Assembly: GCF_020911885.1 (NCBI RefSeq)
Contig: NZ_CP087132.1
Location: 3,286,001-3,350,000, forward strand
DNA: 64,000 bases
Origin: Flavobacterium acetivorans
Lineage (GTDB): Bacteria > Bacteroidota > Bacteroidia > Flavobacteriales > Flavobacteriaceae
Reading direction: 5' to 3'
Shown here: positions 53,743-63,719 of the stretch, one piece after another
Layout of the letters: every line of letters begins with the position of its first letter
Position numbering within the stretch: position 1 is the stretch's first letter
The notes under the pieces: model-generated
What the model was told of the DNA's origin: nothing
The model's input: only the letters and a program-made list of their open reading frames with translations
The model's database searches: none
Position numbers and translations under genes: made by a program

Positions 53743-56385
53743 TTAAAACAAGATTACTTGTCCATCCTCATCGAGATGTACATCTCCTTCATCAGTATTG
53801 GTTTCTCCTTTTGCTTCTTCCGGAATAACTTCTTCTGGAATTTCATAAGCCAAAGGTTCTAACATATTTATTTGCTTCAATTTTTCCGTTGTCAACTGAT
53901 TCCCAAGTGCTTTAAATCCTTTTACGGCAATAAAATCCTCTATATCAACAGTTACACTTTCTTTTTGAACACCTTTTACTTTTGGAAAAACTAATTCAAC
54001 CACTGGACGATAATCCGTAGATACAATTTCCAATTGTGAATTTGGATGTTCGGTTATAAAGCTTTCTTCTTTGTTTTCGGTTTCGACCAAGAATCGTTTT
54101 ACATAGTAACGTTCTTTTTCACCATCGTAATAAATAGCCGAGATTGGTTTTTTAGGAATCCATTTTTCCAAAACTACCATGTCAGGATCAAAATGCGTGG
54201 ACAATTCTGGTGTAATAACTTTTAATTTACCCGATTGATGGATAATCAAAATTTTATCACTTGGCCTGAATTCGCCCAATAATTCTCCTCTTGCATCTAC
54301 ATTTAATCTTTGAACCGTCTCATCATACCAAACTTTCCTTGGCAATAAAGTTGAGATTCCTTTTTCCTTAATTTCAATTTTCTTGATTGGGTATTTGGAG
54401 ACCAAATTCCCTTTAGAAGCTCGACCTTTAATCGCTAAACTGGCAAAATCAATGTCAAATTTAAGTTTTTTAATACTTCCTATTTGGCGTAAAATTATTG
54501 TCACCACTTCGGCTTCTCCGTTTGGATTACAAGTAAAATAGAGAATCTGTGAGCCTTTGGTACCATTAGTCAAATCATACAATTTATCTCTGGTAACCCC
54601 TGAAACATTAAATCTTTTGATATAAGAAGGCCCCGATTTTCCATCGCGATAAATCACATTATAAATAGTACGTTTGTCACTTTTGTCAAAAATAGCCACA
54701 TGAATAATATCTTTCCCTGCAAAAGTCTTAGCATCGACCTTAGTGACCATCATGCTTCCATCACGAAGAAAAACAATCACATCATCAATATCAGAACAAT
54801 CTGTCACATACTCGTCTTTTTTCAAGCTCGTTCCTACAAATCCTTCTTCACGATTGACATATAATTTGGTGTTTCGTAAAACTACCTTCGTAGCCTCGAT
54901 ATCGTCAAAAATACGCAGTTCGGTTTGGCGTTCTCTTCCTTTTCCGTATTTCTCTTTTAGTTTTGTAAAATAGGCAATAGCAAAATCGACGATATGTGCT
55001 AAATGGTGCTCTACTTCTTTCATTTCATCCTCTAACTTAGCGATAAAATCATCCGCTTTATCAGAGTCAAAACGAGTAATACGAATCATTGGGATTTGCG
55101 TTAAACGATGCAAATCGTCATCATTAATTTCTCTGACAAATGCTTTCTTGAAAGGTTCAAATTGGTCGTACATGTATTTGTACAATGACTCTTTATCAGA
55201 ATACAATTTGAAATCAATGTACATTTCTTCCCGAATGAATATTTTCTCCAAAGTAGAAAAATGCCATTTGTTTTTTAATTCTTCTAACTGAATTTCCAGT
55301 TCTTGTCGAAGCAAATCAACCGTTCTTTCTGTCGAAATTTTCAACATCTCAGAAACGCCTATAAACAAAGGTTTGTTATCTTCAATTACACAACCCAGCG
55401 GAGCCACAGATGTTTCGCAAGCTGTAAAGGCAAACAAGGCATCGATGGTTTTGTCTGGAGAAACACCCGGAAATAAGTGAATCAAAATCTCCACTTCGGC
55501 AGCGGTATTGTCTTCAATTTTCTTGATTTTGATTTTCCCTTTATCATTGGCTTTCAAAATACTATCAATAAGAGACGTAGTATTAGTCGAAAACGGAATT
55601 TGGGTAATTACCAAGGTGTTTTTATCCAGCTGGGCAATTTTAGCACGTACACGTACACGCCCACCACGCAGACCGTCATTATAATTAGTCACATCGGCAA
55701 TACCTTGAGTCATAAAATCAGGATATAGCGTAAAAGGCTTCCCTTTCAGGATCTTTATCGATGCATCAATTAACTCATTAAAATTATGAGGCAATACTTT
55801 AGTAGAAAGTCCCACGGCAATACCTTCAGCTCCTTGAGCCAAAAGCAATGGAAACTTAACCGGAAGATTATTAGGTTCAGCCCTTCTTCCGTCATAAGAA
55901 ACGCCCCAATCAGTAATCTTTGGCGAATACAAAACTTCTAAAGCAAATTTAGACAAACGTGCCTCGATGTAACGGGAAGCTGCCGCACCATCACCAGTTA
56001 GGATATTTCCCCAGTTTCCCTGACAGTCAATCAACAATTCCTTTTGTCCAATTTGTACCATCGCATCACCAATGCTTGCATCACCATGTGGGTGGTACTG
56101 CATGGTATGTCCTACAACATTAGCCACTTTATTGTAACGTCCGTCATCCAACTCTTTCAGGGAATGCATGATTCTGCGCTGTACTGGTTTAAAACCGTCT
56201 TCAATAGCAGGAACCGCACGTTCCAGAATTACATAAGAAGCATAATCTAGAAACCAGTCCTTGTACATTCCTGTAACTTTGGTAATGGTATCATTTCCGT
56301 CTTCCTGATGATCGTAAAAATGCTCTCCTTCGTGCTTTTGTACTTCTTGTTGCGCTTCGGGATTTATATTTTCTTCTTCGTCCAT
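53743..56385 (-). CDS. parC: DNA topoisomerase IV subunit A
   Basis: The 880-residue subunit cuts and rejoins DNA for decatenation of replicated chromosomes. It has an acidic N-terminal extension, the HPHGDASIGDAM quinolone-pocket region (98-109) and catalytic Tyr139 in AAASRYIEAR, followed by the tower, coiled-coil gate and C-terminal DNA-wrapping domain. No GyrA box is visible, and the parE neighbour confirms ParC. The residue equivalent to E. coli Ser80 is Ala103. It lies 47 bases downstream of parE on the same strand. Confidence 0.95.
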   Translation of the reverse strand: MDEEENINPEAQQEVQKHEGEHFYDHQEDGNDTITKVTGMYKDWFLDYASYVILERAVPAIEDGFKPVQRRIMHSLKELDDGRYNKVANVVGHTMQYHPHGDASIGDAMVQIGQKELLIDCQGNWGNILTGDGAAASRYIEARLSKFALEVLYSPKITDWGVSYDGRRAEPNNLPVKFPLLLAQGAEGIAVGLSTKVLPHNFNELIDASIKILKGKPFTLYPDFMTQGIADVTNYNDGLRGGRVRVRAKIAQLDKNTLVITQIPFSTNTTSLIDSILKANDKGKIKIKKIEDNTAAEVEILIHLFPGVSPDKTIDALFAFTACETSVAPLGCVIEDNKPLFIGVSEMLKISTERTVDLLRQELEIQLEELKNKWHFSTLEKIFIREEMYIDFKLYSDKESLYKYMYDQFEPFKKAFVREINDDDLHRLTQIPMIRITRFDSDKADDFIAKLEDEMKEVEHHLAHIVDFAIAYFTKLKEKYGKGRERQTELRIFDDIEATKVVLRNTKLYVNREEGFVGTSLKKDEYVTDCSDIDDVIVFLRDGSMMVTKVDAKTFAGKDIIHVAIFDKSDKRTIYNVIYRDGKSGPSYIKRFNVSGVTRDKLYDLTNGTKGSQILYFTCNPNGEAEVVTIILRQIGSIKKLKFDIDFASLAIKGRASKGNLVSKYPIKKIEIKEKGISTLLPRKVWYDETVQRLNVDARGELLGEFRPSDKILIIHQSGKLKVITPELSTHFDPDMVVLEKWIPKKPISAIYYDGEKERYYVKRFLVETENKEESFITEHPNSQLEIVSTDYRPVVELVFPKVKGVQKESVTVDIEDFIAVKGFKALGNQLTTEKLKQINMLEPLAYEIPEEVIPEEAKGETNTDEGDVHLDEDGQVILF

Positions 56386-56432
56386 TTATTTTCTTTGAAT
56401 TCTATAAGAACTATGATTATCAACTTATGTTA

Positions 56433-58304
56433 TTATACTTCTTCTTCAACTACATCCAATTCTACCTTCAGATTCTTGATGATAAATTCCTGTCGATCGG
56501 GTGTGTTTTTCCCCATATAAAAAGACAACAATTGCTCAATCGAAGTGTTTTTGTCCATCATAATAGGATCCAGACGAATGGTATCGCCAATAAAATTCTT
56601 GAACTCATCAGGCGAAATTTCTCCTAAACCTTTAAATCGGGTGATTTCCGGTTTTGGTTTTAATTTTTCAATCGCCTCTTTTCTTTCTTCGTCAGAATAG
56701 CAATAAATCGTTTCTTTCTTGTTTCTCACCCTGAAAAGTGGCGTTTGCAAAATATACAAATGTCCTTCTTTGATCAGCTCGGGGAAAAATTGCAGAAAAA
56801 AAGTAATCAATAACAATCGGATGTGCATTCCATCGACATCGGCATCGGTAGCGATCACAATGTTATTGTAACGCAATTTCTCTAAGCCATCTTCGATATC
56901 CAAAGCCGCTTGAAGCAAATTGAACTCTTCGTTTTCATACACAATTTTCTTGCTCATTCCGTATGAATTTAAAGGCTTACCACGCAAACTAAAAACAGCT
57001 TGTGTATTTACATCGCGCGATTTAGTAATCGACCCAGAAGCCGAATCTCCCTCGGTAATAAAAAGCGTACTTTCTAAGTTTCTAGGATTTTTGGTATCTG
57101 GAAGGTGCGCCCGACAATCTCTCAATTTTTTATTGTGAAGATTGGCTTTTTTAGCACGATCTGTAGCTAATTTTCGAATTCCGGACAATTCTTTACGTTC
57201 TCTTTCAGCCTGCAAAATTTTACGCAATAAGGCTTCTGCAGTGGGAGGGTTTTTATGTAAATAATTATCTAATTTGGTTTTAATAAAGTCGTTTACAAAA
57301 GTACGAACCGAAATTGGCGGCGTTCCATCATCAGAGCCCATATCTGTTGAGCCCAATTTAGTTTTGGTTTGCGACTCAAATACGGGTTCCATCACTTTGA
57401 TACTAATGGCACTCACAATCGATTTACGCACATCAGAGGCTTCAAAACTTTTATTGTAAAACTCACGAATGGTTTTTACGATCGCTTCTCTATAAGCCGC
57501 TAAGTGCGTTCCTCCTTGGGTCGTATTTTGACCATTGACAAAAGAGTGATATTCCTCGCTGTATTGTGTTTTACTGTGCGTTAAAGCAATCTCGATATCC
57601 TTTTCCTTCAAATGAATAATTGGATATTCTAAATCTTCAGCACTGATGGTTTCTTCCAATAAATCCCTAAGACCATTCTCAGAAATGTATTTTTCGCCAT
57701 TGAAAATAATTGTCAAACCATTGTTTAGGTAACAATAATTTTTAACCATTTTTATGACATACTCGTAGCGGAACTTGTAATTTTTAAAAATCGCTTCGTC
57801 CGGAATAAAAGTTACCTTGGTTCCTTTTCTCTTTGTGGTATCAACTATATCTTCTTCCAGAACTAAATTTCCTGCCGAGAACTCAGCTGCTTTTTGTTTT
57901 TCGTCACGAACCGATTCTACACGAAAATAATTCGAAAGTGCATTCACCGCCTTGGTTCCCACACCATTCAAACCTACCGATTTCTGGAAAGCTTTAGAAT
58001 CATACTTTCCTCCTGTATTCATTTTCGAAACAACATCGACCACTTTTCCAAGCGGAATTCCACGGCCGTAATCCCTTACAGCCACCGTTTTGTCCTTAAT
58101 CGTTACCTCGATTGTTTTACCTGCACCCATAACGAATTCATCGATACAGTTGTCTAATACCTCTTTTAGAAGAATATAAATACCATCATCAGGTGAAGAA
58201 CCATCACCTAGTTTCCCAATGTACATACCGGGACGCATACGAATGTGTTCTTTCCAATCGAGCGACCGAATATTATCCTCGGTATATTTATTTTGATCTG
58301 ACAT
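56433..58304 (-). CDS. parE: DNA topoisomerase IV subunit B
   Basis: The 623-residue ATPase subunit contains a GHKL ATP domain with [13 protein letters not shown] and the nucleotide loop DYGRGIPLG, a transducer domain, and a TOPRIM domain with TEGDSASGS and [12 protein letters not shown] holding the catalytic Glu and DxD residues. The C-terminal QGF-like region follows. It is the first gene of the parE-parC unit; a TAACTTTG -7-like element at 58369-58376 on the minus strand with a TTG at 58393-58395 may be its promoter. Confidence 0.96.
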   Translation of the reverse strand: MSDQNKYTEDNIRSLDWKEHIRMRPGMYIGKLGDGSSPDDGIYILLKEVLDNCIDEFVMGAGKTIEVTIKDKTVAVRDYGRGIPLGKVVDVVSKMNTGGKYDSKAFQKSVGLNGVGTKAVNALSNYFRVESVRDEKQKAAEFSAGNLVLEEDIVDTTKRKGTKVTFIPDEAIFKNYKFRYEYVIKMVKNYCYLNNGLTIIFNGEKYISENGLRDLLEETISAEDLEYPIIHLKEKDIEIALTHSKTQYSEEYHSFVNGQNTTQGGTHLAAYREAIVKTIREFYNKSFEASDVRKSIVSAISIKVMEPVFESQTKTKLGSTDMGSDDGTPPISVRTFVNDFIKTKLDNYLHKNPPTAEALLRKILQAERERKELSGIRKLATDRAKKANLHNKKLRDCRAHLPDTKNPRNLESTLFITEGDSASGSITKSRDVNTQAVFSLRGKPLNSYGMSKKIVYENEEFNLLQAALDIEDGLEKLRYNNIVIATDADVDGMHIRLLLITFFLQFFPELIKEGHLYILQTPLFRVRNKKETIYCYSDEERKEAIEKLKPKPEITRFKGLGEISPDEFKNFIGDTIRLDPIMMDKNTSIEQLLSFYMGKNTPDRQEFIIKNLKVELDVVEEEV

Positions 58305-58442
58305 TTTAAATTTTGTGGATTTTGTGCTAATATAGGATATCTCGATTTATTTTAAAAGGAGAAGCCTTCAAAGTTATCAAAAATGATATTGACAACCCCA
58401 TTTGAGATTAAAAACCACGAATTTAGGATAACATCCCCATAT

Positions 58443-58970
58443 TTACAGCCCAATATTTTTTACTATATCTCTTAACTGATTATCGAATTCAGGATTAGAA
58501 ATTGCTCCTTTTTCACTATCAAAATTATCATAAAAACTCGGAAGAGAGAAAGTAGCTTTTACGTCTGCACCATAGCGCGGAAAGGCATTTTTGGCAATTT
58601 CAAGAACATTGGCTCCTCCTCTTTTCCCATCAGAAGTTGCCATAAGCAGCATTGGTTTTTGCTGAAAAACCTTTACCGTAATTCTGGAACACCAGTCAAA
58701 AACATTCTTGAAAGCCGCTGAATAATTGCTGTTGTTTTCGGCCAAAGAAACCACCAAAAAATCGGCGCTGGCCATTTTATCCAAAAAAGCTTGTGCTAAA
58801 GGATGATGCCCAATTTCCTTTTCGATATCTACGCTAAACAAAGGCATTTGAAAATCATTTAAATCCAAGACCTCAACTTGCTCATTTTCAAATAAATGAG
58901 CCGCATAGGTTGCTAATTTTTTGTTTATTGAATTTTTACTTGGGCTTGCTCCAAAGGCGATGATTTTCAT
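58443..58970 (-). CDS. NAD(P)H-dependent FMN reductase family flavoprotein
   Basis: From the ATG at 58970 the protein has 175 residues: MKIIAFGASPSKNSINKKL, the flavodoxin-like phosphate loop, and VVSLAENNSNYSAAFKNVFDW near the middle, typical of NADPH-dependent FMN reductases and azo- or quinone reductases. It reduces flavin or small electrophiles in the cytoplasm. An extension to 59027 overlaps the ychF terminator hairpin and adds an atypical N-terminus, so it is rejected. Confidence 0.9.
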   Translation of the reverse strand: MKIIAFGASPSKNSINKKLATYAAHLFENEQVEVLDLNDFQMPLFSVDIEKEIGHHPLAQAFLDKMASADFLVVSLAENNSNYSAAFKNVFDWCSRITVKVFQQKPMLLMATSDGKRGGANVLEIAKNAFPRYGADVKATFSLPSFYDNFDSEKGAISNPEFDNQLRDIVKNIGL

Positions 58971-59018
58971 TGTTCTTGTTTTTTTTCTAAAAGTAACAAA
59001 AAAAACGTGACCAAAAAA

Positions 59019-59044
59019 AAACCGCAAAATTGCTTTTGCGGTTT
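59019..59044 (-). terminator. Intrinsic terminator of ychF
   Basis: AAACCGCAAAA pairs with TTTTGCGGTTT around a 4-base loop (59030-59033). On the minus strand it is followed by a T run, 39 bases after the ychF stop. Confidence 0.88.
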
Positions 59045-59082
59045 CATCTATTCTCTTTGTCCTTTATTCTATTCTCTAAAAA

Positions 59083-60177
59083 TTACACATTAAAACGGAA
59101 ATGCATCACATCACCATCTTTTACAATATATTCTTTTCCTTCAACTTTAAATTTTCCGGCTTCTTTACATTTAGCTTCCGATCCGTAATGAACGAAATCT
59201 TCATACGAAATAACCTCAGCACGAATAAATCCTTTTTCAAAATCAGTATGAATTACTCCTGCAGCCTGTGGCGCAGTTGCTCCAATATTAATAGTCCAAG
59301 CACGAACTTCTTTGACACCTGCTGTAAAATACGTTTGTTGTTTCAACAATTTGTAAGCAGCACGAATCAAGACAGAAGCCCCTGGTTCTTTCAATCCCAT
59401 GTCTTCTAAGAAAACTTGACGCTCTTCATAACTTTCTAATTCGGTAATATCAGCCTCAGCACCTACTGAAAGAATAATTACTTCGGCATCTTCGTCTTTT
59501 ACTAATTCACGAACCTGATCCACATATTTGTTTCCGTTTACCGCTGAATTTTCATCCACATTACAAACATACAACACCGGTTTAGCGGTAATTAACTGAA
59601 AACTTTCCATCAATACTTCCTCTTCATTAGATTGAGGAACAATCGTTCTGGCTGATTTTGCTTGTAAAAGCGACTCTCTGATTCGATCCAAAAGTGCCTT
59701 TTCAGTTTGTGCTTCTTTATTTCCGGTTTTAGCGGCGCGGTTTACTTTTTCTAAACGTTTTTCAACTGTATCTAAATCTTTCAATTGCAACTCAATATCA
59801 ATCGTTTCTTTGTCACGAATAGGATTTACATTTCCATCAACATGGACAATATTATCGTTATCAAAACAACGCAATACATGAATAATAGCATTACACTCTC
59901 TAATGTTTCCTAAAAACTGATTTCCAAGACCTTCTCCCTTACTGGCTCCTTTTACTAAGCCGGCAATATCAACTATATCAACAGTTGCCATTTGAACACG
60001 CTCTGGCTTAACCAATTCTTCTAATTTTTCAATTCTTGGATCCGGAACGTTTACAACACCTATATTTGGCTCAATTGTACAAAAAGGGAAATTAGCACTT
60101 TGTGCTTTTGCATTTGATAAACAATTAAATAATGTTGATTTTCCAACATTTGGCAATCCTACAATTCCTGCTTTCAT
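59083..60177 (-). CDS. ychF: Redox-regulated ATPase YchF (Obg family)
   Basis: A 364-residue P-loop ATPase: G1 GLPNVGKST (7-15), G3 in DIVDIAGLVKGASKG, and NVDE in place of NKxD, which explains its preference for ATP over GTP. Helical and TGS-like domains follow, ending in KVEGKEYIVKDGDVMHFRFNV. YchF binds ribosomes and affects translation and oxidative-stress response. It has the expected length and its own terminator; a TATATTTG -7-like element lies at 60321-60328 on the minus strand. Confidence 0.96.
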   Translation of the reverse strand: MKAGIVGLPNVGKSTLFNCLSNAKAQSANFPFCTIEPNIGVVNVPDPRIEKLEELVKPERVQMATVDIVDIAGLVKGASKGEGLGNQFLGNIRECNAIIHVLRCFDNDNIVHVDGNVNPIRDKETIDIELQLKDLDTVEKRLEKVNRAAKTGNKEAQTEKALLDRIRESLLQAKSARTIVPQSNEEEVLMESFQLITAKPVLYVCNVDENSAVNGNKYVDQVRELVKDEDAEVIILSVGAEADITELESYEERQVFLEDMGLKEPGASVLIRAAYKLLKQQTYFTAGVKEVRAWTINIGATAPQAAGVIHTDFEKGFIRAEVISYEDFVHYGSEAKCKEAGKFKVEGKEYIVKDGDVMHFRFNV

Positions 60178-60484
60178 ATGTAGTTACTATTTATTTTTTA
60201 ATGGAATAGATTCTAGCCATTCTTCCTTGTTTTTACGATAGAAGCATGACAATTTTAAAATATATCTTCACAAATAGCATTTACCGCTATTCTATAAAAT
60301 AGATCTGTATATTTTTTTTGCAAATATAACATTTAATACATCCTAGATTTCAGAAATCTTTATATTAATATTTCTTTAATTATTTATGTTAAAAAAACAT
60401 AGTTATCTTAATATTTTGTTAAAAAAAATTATATATTGCAACTGATTAGCTATCCAAAAAACCAAACTCAAAATTCCATTAATT
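60178..60484. other. Divergent regulatory spacer between ychF and the TonB-dependent receptor
   Basis: About 300 very AT-rich bases. A TATATTTG -7-like element on the minus strand (60321-60328) may drive ychF. For the receptor, TTG (60416-60418) followed by TATATTG (60432-60438) is a weak candidate only. I see no Fur-like palindrome or RNA structure that I could support. Confidence 0.45.
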
Positions 60485-63151
60485 ATGAAAAAAATTGCTT
60501 TATTGTTCCTATTCCTTAATGCAAGTTTTCTTTTCGCCCAAAAAGAAATCTCCGGACTAGTAAAAGACAACACTGGCACAATATTACCAGGAGTTAATAT
60601 TGTAGAAAAAGGAACTTCAAATGGTGTTTCCTCGGATTCAAATGGAACCTATAGAATAAATGTCAAAGAAGGTGCAACATTGGTTTTTAGCTACGTAGGC
60701 TTTACAACTGTAGAAAAACTAGCCTTAAATTCCAAAACAGACATAGTATTATCCCCTGAAGGAGGCCAAGAACTGAAAGAAATTCAAGTTGTAGGCTCTA
60801 GGAATACCAAAAGAACCGTTGTAAACTCAGCAGTTCCTATAGATGTAATCAACGTTAGAGATGTTACTACACAAAGCGGAAAATTAGAAATCAATGAATT
60901 ATTACAATATGTTGCCCCCTCTTTTAATGCCAATAAGCAATCCGGATCGGATGGTGCTGACCACGTAGATCCAGCCTCATTAAGAGGTTTAGGTCCTGAC
61001 CAAACACTTGTCTTGATTAACGGAAAAAGAAGACATCAATCCTCACTCATCAACATATTTGGAACTCGTGGTCGTGGAAACACAGGAACGGATTTAAATG
61101 CCATTCCGGCCTCTTCAATTAAAAGAATAGAAATCCTGAGAGATGGTGCCGCTGCTCAATATGGCTCTGATGCCATTGCGGGGGTAATTAATATTGTCCT
61201 TAACGACAATGTAGACGAACTAACTGGTTCTATAACTTATGGAGCATTCAACACCAATGCAAAAGGAGATTTTCTTTCTGGTACCGCAAACACAGACGGA
61301 TATCGTTTAGACAAAAACGGCAATGGAAATTCATTTGGGAAAAATCAAAATTTTGATGGTGGATCTCTAAAAATAGCTGCAAATTATGGTGTCGCCCTTG
61401 GAGAAAAAGGAGGTTTTGCTAATTTCACCGCAGAATATTTAAACAAAAACAAAACCTTGCGTCCCGGATATGACTTTAGAAAAGGATTTGGAGAGGCCGA
61501 AATACAAGGTTTCAACTTTTTTGGAAACATGGCGATTCCTGTTTCTGACAAAACCCAGTTCTACGCCTTTGGAGGAAGAAATTACAGAGACACTGATGCC
61601 TATGCTTTTACCAGAAATGGCGGAGAAAGAGTAGTTGAATCTATTTACCCAGGTGGATATACACCTAGAATTACTTCAAATATTCTTGACAATTCTCTTG
61701 CTGCAGGTTTCAGAACTGAAACAGCAAGTGGCTGGAAAATTGACATTAGCAATACTTATGGAAAAAACCTTTTCCATTATTTTATTAAAGGAACCATCAA
61801 CGCCTCATTAGAAGCAGCTTCTCCTTTAGAATTTGATGCCGGAGGACACAGCTTAAGTCAAAATACGATGAATTTTGATTTTTCAAAAAATTATAGCTCG
61901 GTGTTAAACGGAATGAATCTTGCTTTTGGAGCTGAATTCCGTACGGAAAAATTTGAGATTTTTGCTGGTGAAGAAGGTTCTTATACTACTTATGACACTA
62001 ACGGACGCCCTATTACAGATCCAGCAAATCAATCTGCTCCTACCATTCCTAATCCTGATTATGATCCTAGCGATCCGGATTCTCCAGCAGTTCTATCAAG
62101 ACCCGGAGGCTCTCAAGGTTTCCCTGGTTACAGTCCAGCTAATGAAGTAGACAAAAGTCGTACTAACTTATCCCTTTATACTGATGCCGAATTTGACGTA
62201 ACCGACAGCTTTCTTGTAAGTACAGCCGTACGATTTGAGAATTACAGCGATTTTGGAAGTACCCTTAACGGAAAACTAGCTGCCCGATTGAAAGCTACCA
62301 AAAACATCAATTTCAGAGGTTCCATAAGTACGGGATTTAGAGCTCCTTCCTTGGCACAAATTTACTATAATTTACGTTTTACTAACTTCAATGCTGGCGG
62401 AGCTGTAGAAGTTATTCTTTCTCCAAATAACAGCCCGGTAACAAAAGCCTTTGGCATTCAAAAACTAAACGAAGAAAAAGCAGTTAATGCTTCTTTAGGA
62501 TTTACTTCTTCTTTTGGCGATTTCACCGCTACGGTTGACGGTTATTACATCAAAGTTAAAGACAGAATTGTACTGACCGGATATTTTGATGCCAGTACAT
62601 TAAATATTGGAGTTTCGGAAGCACAATTTTTTACCAATGGTGTAGATACCAGAACCGCAGGTTTAGACATGGTTTTTGCCTGGAAAAAATCATTTGGTGA
62701 TTCAAAATTCGGAGCTACACTAGTTGGAAATATCAATGACATGAAAATTGACAATGTAAAAAACAAAAATCTGGACGAAGGCACTTTCTTTGGAAAACGC
62801 GAAAAAGCCTTTTTATTGGCTTCAGCCCCTAAAAGCAAATTTGGTTTGAATCTTAATTATTCTAAAAATAAATTTGATGCAGGTTTAGCTTTTACGCATT
62901 TCAGCAAAGTTGTCTTAGTAGATTATGCTGATGAAGATGATGTTTACAACGCAAAAACTGTTACCGATTTAACCTTAGGTTATAAATTATCCAAAAACTT
63001 AAAGCTGAGCGTTGGTAGCAATAACCTTTTTAACATTTATCCTGACAAACAAGACGAGCAAGGCAACACCGAGGCTGGTGGTTACTGGGATGCCGTTCAA
63101 ATGGGATTCAGTGGAGCTTACTATTATGCAAGACTTGGATTTAATTTCTAA
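60485..63151 (+). CDS. TonB-dependent receptor with carboxypeptidase-regulatory-like domain
   Basis: An 888-residue outer-membrane receptor: signal peptide (ending near SFLFAQ), a CarboxypepD_reg-like domain (about 22-100, GTILPGVNIVEKGTSNGVSSD), a plug domain (about 115-240, with SLRGLGPDQTLVLINGKRRHQS and EILRDGAAAQYGSDAIAGVINI), and a 22-stranded barrel ending in aromatic GFNF-like ARLGFNF. No SusD gene is adjacent, so it is more likely an iron, cobalamin-like or other ligand receptor than a glycan one; the ligand is unknown. A strong terminator follows. Confidence 0.94.
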   Translation: MKKIALLFLFLNASFLFAQKEISGLVKDNTGTILPGVNIVEKGTSNGVSSDSNGTYRINVKEGATLVFSYVGFTTVEKLALNSKTDIVLSPEGGQELKEIQVVGSRNTKRTVVNSAVPIDVINVRDVTTQSGKLEINELLQYVAPSFNANKQSGSDGADHVDPASLRGLGPDQTLVLINGKRRHQSSLINIFGTRGRGNTGTDLNAIPASSIKRIEILRDGAAAQYGSDAIAGVINIVLNDNVDELTGSITYGAFNTNAKGDFLSGTANTDGYRLDKNGNGNSFGKNQNFDGGSLKIAANYGVALGEKGGFANFTAEYLNKNKTLRPGYDFRKGFGEAEIQGFNFFGNMAIPVSDKTQFYAFGGRNYRDTDAYAFTRNGGERVVESIYPGGYTPRITSNILDNSLAAGFRTETASGWKIDISNTYGKNLFHYFIKGTINASLEAASPLEFDAGGHSLSQNTMNFDFSKNYSSVLNGMNLAFGAEFRTEKFEIFAGEEGSYTTYDTNGRPITDPANQSAPTIPNPDYDPSDPDSPAVLSRPGGSQGFPGYSPANEVDKSRTNLSLYTDAEFDVTDSFLVSTAVRFENYSDFGSTLNGKLAARLKATKNINFRGSISTGFRAPSLAQIYYNLRFTNFNAGGAVEVILSPNNSPVTKAFGIQKLNEEKAVNASLGFTSSFGDFTATVDGYYIKVKDRIVLTGYFDASTLNIGVSEAQFFTNGVDTRTAGLDMVFAWKKSFGDSKFGATLVGNINDMKIDNVKNKNLDEGTFFGKREKAFLLASAPKSKFGLNLNYSKNKFDAGLAFTHFSKVVLVDYADEDDVYNAKTVTDLTLGYKLSKNLKLSVGSNNLFNIYPDKQDEQGNTEAGGYWDAVQMGFSGAYYYARLGFNF

Positions 63152-63164
63152 GCGCTTAAACCAA

Positions 63165-63211
63165 TTAAAAAAGGCTGTCAAGAAAATTAATTTCTTGACA
63201 GCCTTTTTTAA
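63165..63211. terminator. Intrinsic terminator, long perfect stem
   Basis: A 21-base stem, AAAAAAGGCTGTCAAGAAA on one side and its complement on the other (63165-63185 with 63191-63211), has a 5-base loop. It lies between the receptor gene and the convergent ferredoxin gene. Confidence 0.92.
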
Positions 63212-63232
63212 TTATATAATGAAAAAATATAT

Positions 63233-63583
63233 TTATTCGTTATGTAAAAACGATTGCCTGTTCAACAAGGTTTCTTCGCTTTCTACGTGATTATCATCTG
63301 GGATACAACAGTCAACAGGACAAACTGCCGCACATTGTGGCTCATCATGAAAACCTTTACACTCTGTACATTTTCCAGGAACAATATAATAAATATCATC
63401 TGAGATAGGAGTTTGAGCCGCTTCAGCATCCACTTCGCTACCATCAGGTAAAATTACTTTTCCGCTTAGTTTTGTACCGTCTTTATATCTCCAGTCGTCT
63501 GCACCTTCATATATTGCAGTATTTGGGCACTCTGGCTCACAAGCGCCACAATTGATACATTCGTCTGTTATTATGATTGCCAT
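63233..63583 (-). CDS. 4Fe-4S dicluster ferredoxin
   Basis: A 116-residue ferredoxin with two [4Fe-4S] motifs: Cys9, Cys12, Cys15 and Cys19 in [11 protein letters not shown] and Cys72, Cys75, Cys84 and Cys88 in [17 protein letters not shown], plus further cysteines at 92-93. The insertion of about 50 residues between the two sites is typical of the Alvin-type or YfhL-like small ferredoxins. It would carry electrons in the cytoplasm. It is divergent from the acyl-CoA reductase gene, with overlapping promoters. Confidence 0.94.
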   Translation of the reverse strand: MAIIITDECINCGACEPECPNTAIYEGADDWRYKDGTKLSGKVILPDGSEVDAEAAQTPISDDIYYIVPGKCTECKGFHDEPQCAAVCPVDCCIPDDNHVESEETLLNRQSFLHNE

Positions 63584-63649
63584 TCTTTCTATTAATTAGG
63601 GGTTAAAATTATGGGCGAAGAATAAAAACCGTCTAACAATCTTTTCTCC

Positions 63650-63681
63650 TTTGACTTATAACTTAATATAGCTTATTTTTG
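63650..63681 (+). promoter_or_regulatory. Promoter for the acyl-CoA reductase gene
   Basis: TTTG (63650-63653), a 20-base spacer and TATTTTTG (63674-63681) match the Bacteroidota consensus. Transcription would start near 63688, about 32 bases before the ATG at 63720. Confidence 0.75.
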
Positions 63682-63683
63682 TG

Positions 63684-63715
63684 CAAAATTACAATCAAAA
63701 CTTTTTATAAGCAAA
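63684..63715 (-). promoter_or_regulatory. Promoter for the ferredoxin gene
   Basis: On the minus strand TTTG (63712-63715), a 20-base spacer and TAATTTTG (63684-63691) match the consensus. It points the other way from the acyl-CoA reductase promoter and shares the same 70 bases. Confidence 0.7.
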
Positions 63716-63719
63716 CATT

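Noticed and set aside
58971..59027. Extension of the flavin reductase gene
   Set aside because: It overlaps the ychF terminator and is poor in sequence character; the ATG at 58970 gives the usual start.
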